From Streptomyces longispororuber (GTDB lineage Bacteria > Actinomycetota > Actinomycetes > Streptomycetales > Streptomycetaceae), in NCBI RefSeq assembly GCF_024448165.1, contig NZ_JAMOLN010000073.1:1-42034 (forward strand): 42,034 nucleotides of DNA, given 5' to 3'. The notes beneath the pieces are model-generated. The model ran no database searches and was not told where the DNA came from. It was given only the letters and a program-made list of their open reading frames with translations. Position 1 is the stretch's first letter. Every line of letters starts with the position of its first letter. A program made the position numbers and the translations under genes. Positions 37,731 to 42,034 of this stretch are shown here, in pieces.

Positions 37731-37882
37731 ATCGACATACGTATCTCAGCATCCAACCGGCTGACGGTTCAAATGAGGCCGAATGTTCTGAGCCAATGGC
37801 CCAGTGAGATGCTGTTCCTGTCGGCCACGGCAGAGCCAACGGACCACCTGCCCGGGCAGGCGGCCGTCATGGACCGGACCGC

Positions 37883-38173
37883 TCAGGAGCCGAGGATCCG
37901 CGCCTTCTCCACGGCGAACTCCTCGTCCGTCAGCAGCCCCTGGGCCTTGAGGTCGGCGAGCGCGCTGAGCTGGGCGACCCGGTCCGCCGGTGCTGGAGCC
38001 GGGGCCGGGGCGGGCGGGGGTGCGGCCTGCGCCTCCGCCTCCGCCTGCCGGCGCATGTCGCGCTCGGACATGCCGCGGTTGACGCGGTGGGAGACGGCCG
38101 AGGCGGTGCCGGAGATCACCGCGGTGCGTGCGACGGTGCCCAGCAGGCCGGGCCGTCCGTATCGCCGAGGCAT
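37883..38173 (-). CDS. SHOCT domain-containing small protein
   Basis: A 96-residue protein. The N-terminus has a weakly hydrophobic glycine/alanine stretch (GTVARTAVISGTASAVSHRV). A disordered Ala/Pro linker (APPPAPAPAPAPAD) follows, and the C-terminal SHOCT motif is QLSALADLKAQGLLTDEEFA followed by VEKARIL. SHOCT domains are thought to mediate oligomerisation or membrane-linked contacts; no reaction is known. GGGAGG lies 7 nt before the ATG. An 8-bp tandem repeat lies immediately upstream of that ribosome binding site. The DUF6325 gene ends 68 bp upstream on the same strand, so the pair is probably co-transcribed. Confidence 0.88.
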   Translation of the reverse strand: MPRRYGRPGLLGTVARTAVISGTASAVSHRVNRGMSERDMRRQAEAEAQAAPPPAPAPAPAPADRVAQLSALADLKAQGLLTDEEFAVEKARILGS

Positions 38174-38190
38174 GTCGATCCTCCCTTTCG

Positions 38191-38238
38191 CTGAATCACT
38201 GAATCACTGAATCACTGAATCGCCGGATCGCCGGATCA
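38191..38238. repeat. 8-bp tandem repeat in the DUF6325-SHOCT spacer
   Basis: Six 8-bp units run in order: CTGAATCA three times, CTGAATCG, CCGGATCG and CCGGATCA. They fill most of the 68-bp gap and end 3 bp short of the DUF6325 stop. Copy-number change by slippage would alter the distance to the SHOCT ribosome binding site but not any reading frame. Confidence 0.85.
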
Positions 38239-38241
38239 CTG

Positions 38242-38682
38242 TCAGTCGTCGTCGAGCGCGGCGACGGCTTCGACGACGACCGCCCTGGGGATGCGTTCCA
38301 GCAGCCGCAGGTCGCCGTGCGACGCCCGCACCGCGATGGACAGCCGCGCCGCCCAGGAGTTCTCCCAGGCCACGACGAGCGCCGACGACGCCGGCGGGAG
38401 TTCCTCCGCGACGGCGTGCAGGTCCTCGTCGCTGAACAGGTCGAACTGGGCGCCGGCGATCGATCCGAAGTCCTCCGCGACTTCCGCGTCGGCCCCTTCG
38501 ACGACCGCCACGGAACCGTCGTCGTCCTTGCGGACGAAACTCAGGTCCAGGATGCGCACGGTGCCGTTCTTCTGCAGCTCCCACAGTGCGGGAGCGACGT
38601 CGCCGTTGATGTGGTTGCCCTCGAAGACGACCACGGCGACGTCGACCGGTCCGATCGTGTCGACGTTCAAACCACTGGGCAC
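38242..38682 (-). CDS. DUF6325 family protein
   Basis: A 146-residue soluble protein matching the actinobacterial DUF6325 family. It begins with a strand-rich region, GPVDVAVVVFEGNHINGDVA, and shows GTVRILDLSFVRKDDDGSVA, FGSIAGAQFDLFSDEDLHAV and SSALVVAWENSWAARLSIAV. The family often sits next to SHOCT proteins, as here; its function is unknown, and a stress-related role is only a guess. The start is GTG at 38682 with GGGGG about 9 nt upstream. The C-terminus is acidic (ALDDD). Confidence 0.8.
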   Translation of the reverse strand: MPSGLNVDTIGPVDVAVVVFEGNHINGDVAPALWELQKNGTVRILDLSFVRKDDDGSVAVVEGADAEVAEDFGSIAGAQFDLFSDEDLHAVAEELPPASSALVVAWENSWAARLSIAVRASHGDLRLLERIPRAVVVEAVAALDDD

Positions 38683-38827
38683 GAGCGGGACCCCCTTCCC
38701 TGAGGCGGGTCACGGACTCACGGACATCGCGGAGCACGGAGCACCGGGAACCGGAAACCGGGTGGTGGGAACGAGACAAGCACCGCTGCCGCCCGGACGG
38801 TAGCCACGAACAAGCCACCGCGTCGGC

Positions 38828-39823
38828 TCACCCCGTGCGGTCCGGTCGGCCGCGGCCGCCGAGGGCCGCGCGGTAGCGGCTCGGCCGCGTGCCCGTGTGC
38901 CGGGCGAAGAGGGCGCTGAACGTGCCCACGTCGCGGTAGCCGACCTCGGCGGAGATGCTCGCCACGGTCCGCTCGGTGCTCTCCAGCAGGTGGCGGGCCC
39001 GGCGCACTCGCGCCTGGTGCAGGTACGCGAGGGGGGTCCGCCCGGTCTCGGCGCCGAAGCGGCGCAGCAGGGTCCGGGCGCTGACGCCGAACTCGCGGGC
39101 CAGGGCGGGCAGGTCGTAGCGGGCGGCCAGGTTCTGGTCGAGGCGGCGCATGACGGAGGGGGCGAGGCCGCGTCCGACCGTGGGCAGCAGGTCCAGGTCG
39201 ACGTAGGGCGCCTGCGTGGAGCGGGTGTCGTCGAGCAGGGCCAGGCGTGCGGTGCCGCGGGCGACCCGTGGGCCGTCGTGCTCGCGGACGAAGCGCAGCG
39301 CGAAGTCGTACATCGCGCTGAAGGCAGCCGTGGTCGTCACCCCGCGGTCGGTCACCACCAGTTCCGCCGGGCCGATCCGCGCCTCGGGGTGGCGCCTCGC
39401 GAGTCGGTCCGCGTACAGCCAGGAGGTGGTCGCCTCGCGGCCGTCGAGCAGTCCGGCCTCCCCCAGCAGGAAGGCGCCGACGCAGATCGACACCAGGGCG
39501 GTGCCGGCCGCGGCCTGCGCTCGGATCGTGCCGGTCTCCGGCGCGAGGGCCGCCAGGGCGGCGTCGAGGGCGGGTCCGGGCGGCGCCTCGAACCCCGGCA
39601 CGATCAGGACGTCCGCGGGACGCACCGCCGAGACGTCGAGCCGCGCGCCGCCGGACGCGGTCACCCGGCGCCGGGGCGAGACCACCGACGTCTCGTACGA
39701 CGGCCCGGCCGCGCCCTGGGCCGCGGCGACCCGTGTCGCCATGGTCAGCAGGTCGAGGACGCCGTAGACCTCCGACGCGAAACAGCCCGGGTAGGCGAGG
39801 ACGCTCACGCGCAGCGGGCTCAC
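38828..39823 (-). CDS. GlxA family transcriptional regulator (DJ-1/PfpI-like domain plus AraC HTH)
   Basis: A 331-residue regulator with two domains. Residues about 1-190 are a DJ-1/PfpI-like (GATase1-like) sensor with ADVLIVPGFEAPPG and the nucleophile elbow VSICVGAFLLGEAGLLDGRE. Residues about 220-320 are an AraC DNA-binding domain: LAREFGVSARTLLRRFGAET (first HTH) and ISAEVGYRDVGTFSALFARH (second HTH), ending GTRPSRYR. The start is GTG at 39823 with GGAGG 6 nt upstream. It is divergent from a dienelactone hydrolase gene across about 100 bp, which it may control. The ligand is unknown. Confidence 0.92.
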   Translation of the reverse strand: MSPLRVSVLAYPGCFASEVYGVLDLLTMATRVAAAQGAAGPSYETSVVSPRRRVTASGGARLDVSAVRPADVLIVPGFEAPPGPALDAALAALAPETGTIRAQAAAGTALVSICVGAFLLGEAGLLDGREATTSWLYADRLARRHPEARIGPAELVVTDRGVTTTAAFSAMYDFALRFVREHDGPRVARGTARLALLDDTRSTQAPYVDLDLLPTVGRGLAPSVMRRLDQNLAARYDLPALAREFGVSARTLLRRFGAETGRTPLAYLHQARVRRARHLLESTERTVASISAEVGYRDVGTFSALFARHTGTRPSRYRAALGGRGRPDRTG

Positions 39824-39923
39824 ACGGCACCTCCGACGACCGACGGTGGACGGCGGTATCGCCCCGACACGTGGCGGCATCGCCGGTTCTCTGCGCGGCC
39901 AGCCTCCCCCCATCCTTGCGATC

Positions 39924-40757
39924 ATGACAAGCAGGCAAGGACGACAGGACGACGATCCCCTCGACGACTTCGAGCGCCGGGACGTCGTCGTCGACGGCGT
40001 CGGCAAGCGGGTGTACGTCACCGGGGACGGTCCCGCGGTGATCCTCATGCCGGAGATGCCGGGGATCAGTCCCGACGTCGCCCGGTTCGCGCGCTGGATC
40101 CGGGACGCGGGCCTCTCCGTGTACCTGCCCTCGCTGTTCGGCGTCGACGGGGCGTATCCCCACGCGAAGGCGGCCGAGGCGGTGGTGCGCCGGGCGTGCG
40201 TCAGCGCCGAGTTCCGGGCGTTCGCCGGGGGCGGCACCAGTCCGGTGGTGGGCTGGCTGCGCGGCCTCGCGCGGATCGCGCACGCCGAGCGGGGCGGCCC
40301 CGGGGTCGGCGCGGTGGGCCTCTGCTTCACCGGCAACTTCGCCCTCACCATGGCGCTCGAACCGGCCGTCGTCGCGCCGGTGGTGAACCATCCGTCGCTG
40401 CCGCTCGACGATCCGGGCGGCCTGGAGATGGACGCGGCGGACGCCGCCGCGGTGGCCGACCGGGTCCGCCGCGACGGGCTGACCGTGCTCGCGCACCGCT
40501 TCGAGGGCGACCGGTGGTGCACCGGCCGACGGTTCGCCGCCTACCGCGCGCTGCTGGGCGACGCGTTCGACGGGCGCGTGCTGCCCGCCGACGCGGCCAA
40601 CCCGGACCCCCCGCCGTTCTTCCGTGACGTCGTCGGCTGCGCCCACAGCGTGGTCACGGCGCATCTCGTCGACCGGGACGGCCATCCCACGGTGCGGGCC
40701 CGCGACGACATCCTCGCCTTCCTCCAGGAACGGCTCGGCGAGGCGGCCCCGGCGTAG
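39924..40757 (+). CDS. Dienelactone hydrolase family protein
   Basis: A 277-residue alpha/beta hydrolase of the dienelactone hydrolase family. The nucleophile elbow AVGLCFTGNFALTMAL carries Cys rather than Ser, as in true dienelactone hydrolases. The C-terminal catalytic His is probably in DVVGCAHSVVTAHL. MPEMPGISPDVARFARWIRD and VYLPSLFGVDG form the N-terminal part of the fold. The enzyme should open lactones, for example in aromatic-compound breakdown, but no ring-cleavage gene is in the window. The ATG at 39924 is preferred because the fold begins there. The GlxA-like regulator is divergent. Confidence 0.87.
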   Translation: MTSRQGRQDDDPLDDFERRDVVVDGVGKRVYVTGDGPAVILMPEMPGISPDVARFARWIRDAGLSVYLPSLFGVDGAYPHAKAAEAVVRRACVSAEFRAFAGGGTSPVVGWLRGLARIAHAERGGPGVGAVGLCFTGNFALTMALEPAVVAPVVNHPSLPLDDPGGLEMDAADAAAVADRVRRDGLTVLAHRFEGDRWCTGRRFAAYRALLGDAFDGRVLPADAANPDPPPFFRDVVGCAHSVVTAHLVDRDGHPTVRARDDILAFLQERLGEAAPA

Positions 40758-40767
40758 CCGGCGCGTC

Positions 40768-42034
40768 CTACGGGGCGATCCCCACCCCGTCGATCCGCGA
40801 CCACGCCTTCTCCTGTGCGGCCGTCATGGCGGGCCAGGTCAGTCCGCCGGGGCGGGGCCTGATCCGGGAGGCGTACGGCTCGGGGCGGAACGACGGGACG
40901 TAGAAGCAGCCGGTGCCGTAGGTGCGGTCGAAGGTGGCGCAGGACGCGGCGAGGGATCCGGGCGTCGGCTTCTCGCCCGTACGGGCCCAACGGTCCAGCG
41001 CCGCCAGGGAGTTGGCGTACTCGGAGTCGCTGAGCGCGCTGTGCTCGGTCTCCGTCGTGAACGTCTGCACGAGGTGCCCGTCGCGGCCCGCGCCGCGCAG
41101 CGTCTCGCGGTAGGCGGCCTCGTGCTCGACGAACGCGGTCGGGTCGTCGATCGCGTGCAGGGTGAGCACCGGCAGCGTCACCCGGCCCGTGAGGTCGCTG
41201 TCGTAGGAGAGGTCACGGCGCGCCGTGGGGTCCGCGGAGAAGCGGGCGACGCCCGCGTTGAGCGCCTTGTCGTCGTGCGAACCGGTGTATCGCACGCCGC
41301 GGTTGGAGAACGGGTTGCGGCCGCCGAGGCGGGTGTCGACGATGTCGCGGAAGGTGAACGTGGCGAACCTCAGATGGGATTCGAGGGCCCTTTCGGGGAT
41401 GCGCGTGACGGCGAGGATGTCGTCGAGGTTGCGCTGCTGGAGCGCGGTGCGCTGTTCGGGCGGCGAGGTGTAGCCGGTGCACTCCTGGAGGCGGGCGCGC
41501 AGTCCGGCCGACGTCATGGTGGAGCCGGGGCGCAGGCCCTGCCACAGCGGGTACTGCGGTTCGCTGGGGCGGGGGTGGTTGTGGCAGTAGTACTGGTAGA
41601 CGACGCGCAGGTCGACGCGGTAGTCGTAGCCGCGCGAACCGCCGCCCAGGACGCCGCTGGTGAGCAGCACGCCGTCGTAGGCGCCGGGCCGGGTGCCGTA
41701 GGTCTCGGCGACCTTGGCGGCGACGTCGCCGCCCCAGGACTGGCCGTGCAGGTAGGTGCGGTCCGGTGTGCCGAACTCCTCGACGAACAGGCGGCGCACG
41801 CTCTCGGTGTCGGCGGCCGCCATCCGGGTGCCGTATCCGCCGCGCCGGTAGGAGGATCCGGCCCAGGCGTACCCCTGGTCGACGAGCACGGCCCAGCGGT
41901 CCAGGTCGTCGGTGCTGCGGGCGGGGTCGGAGGCGTCGCCGAGGTCGGGGCCGCCGTGGGCGTGGACGACCAGGGAGCCGTTCCAGTGCGTGGGGACCGC
42001 GACGGTGTAGTACGCCCCGGCGTCGTCCTGACCG
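40768..42034 (-). CDS. Alpha/beta hydrolase (5' end outside window)
   Basis: The 3' 421 codons of an alpha/beta hydrolase. Near the window edge VAVPTHWNGSLVVHAHGGPD supplies the oxyanion-hole HGGP. The nucleophile elbow is YLHGQSWGGDVAAKVAETYG (Gly-x-Ser-x-Gly), the acid is likely in LTLHAIDDPTAFVEHEAAYR and the His in TTETEHSALSD. Several Cys (CHNH, CTGY, SCATFDRTYGTGCFY) could form disulfides, so the protein is probably secreted, although the N-terminus is not visible. It may be an esterase or peptidase-like enzyme; the family cannot be settled further. It is convergent with the dienelactone hydrolase gene. Confidence 0.82.
   Translation of the reverse strand, partial: GQDDAGAYYTVAVPTHWNGSLVVHAHGGPDLGDASDPARSTDDLDRWAVLVDQGYAWAGSSYRRGGYGTRMAAADTESVRRLFVEEFGTPDRTYLHGQSWGGDVAAKVAETYGTRPGAYDGVLLTSGVLGGGSRGYDYRVDLRVVYQYYCHNHPRPSEPQYPLWQGLRPGSTMTSAGLRARLQECTGYTSPPEQRTALQQRNLDDILAVTRIPERALESHLRFATFTFRDIVDTRLGGRNPFSNRGVRYTGSHDDKALNAGVARFSADPTARRDLSYDSDLTGRVTLPVLTLHAIDDPTAFVEHEAAYRETLRGAGRDGHLVQTFTTETEHSALSDSEYANSLAALDRWARTGEKPTPGSLAASCATFDRTYGTGCFYVPSFRPEPYASRIRPRPGGLTWPAMTAAQEKAWSRIDGVGIAP

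Noticed and set aside
35786..37756. N-terminal extension of the NOS frame to give about 1090 residues
   Set aside because: The extra sequence is an out-of-frame reading of the FUSC gene plus the intergenic gap; it is not a reductase domain.

Overview
The window is chromosomal DNA from an actinomycete, almost certainly a Streptomyces. The base composition is very high in G+C with strong third-position GC bias. Many starts are GTG, 4-bp stop/start overlaps (ATGA, GTGA) are frequent, and the gene families are typical of the genus (DUF5134, DUF6214, DUF6325, DUF2630, LVIVD/DUF305, FUSC). Two intergenic repeat families that I recall as common in Streptomyces genomes are also present (about 4424-4470 and 32356-32680). 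I see no rRNA, tRNA, CRISPR, IS element or phage gene. It reads as an ordinary accessory or core-flanking stretch of about 40 genes in many small transcription units.

Layout, left half. 1-4363: a minus-strand catabolic operon (M20 hydrolase, aldehyde dehydrogenase, SDR) faces a FadR-type GntR regulator, with palindromic operators between them. 4493-6758: a FUSC transporter-MarR regulator operon with an operator over its promoter. 6920-10021: DUF5134 protein, M56 membrane metalloprotease, PAP2 phosphatase and HAD hydrolase. 10046-10701: a DUF2630/ferredoxin-CDGSH pair. 10949-13910: TetR regulator, LVIVD-repeat secreted protein and DUF305 lipoprotein. 14032-17626: DUF6214 protein, FprA-like ferredoxin-NADP reductase and NCS2 purine permease. 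17513-19189: an ArsR repressor divergent from an Old Yellow Enzyme, with two matched operators. 19343-21136: a decayed LacI regulator, a ricin-lectin remnant and a GH43 arabinanase.

Layout, right half. 21357-23073: nsrR and hmp, a nitric-oxide sensing and detoxification pair with two recognisable NsrR-type sites. 23089-28318: a quinone-oxidoreductase-like MDR protein, a nucleotidyltransferase, a secreted PheC-like dehydratase, an M81 (MlrC-like) metallopeptidase and a methyltransferase. 28411-32299: a BNR-repeat protein, uracil-DNA glycosylase overlapping a GlcNAc-kinase-like protein, and a CbiX-like protein. 32300-32718: a 63-bp tandem repeat array. 32719-37650: methyltransferase, lactonase-type propeller, bacterial nitric oxide synthase and a second FUSC protein. 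37883-42034: SHOCT and DUF6325 proteins, a GlxA-like AraC regulator divergent from a dienelactone hydrolase, and a truncated secreted-type alpha/beta hydrolase.

The most interesting theme is nitric oxide. A [4Fe-4S]-type NsrR sensor and its flavohaemoglobin target lie about 11 kb from a nitric oxide synthase, so this short region may hold both NO production and NO removal. Other points of interest are the step-wise decay of the LacI regulator next to the arabinanase, a tandem repeat that copies the end of the DUF305 gene, a CDGSH protein lacking the expected histidine ligand, and a series of leaderless promoters (-10 hexamer 6-8 nt before the start codon). I found no clearly new multi-gene system such as a defence island or a biosynthetic cluster.
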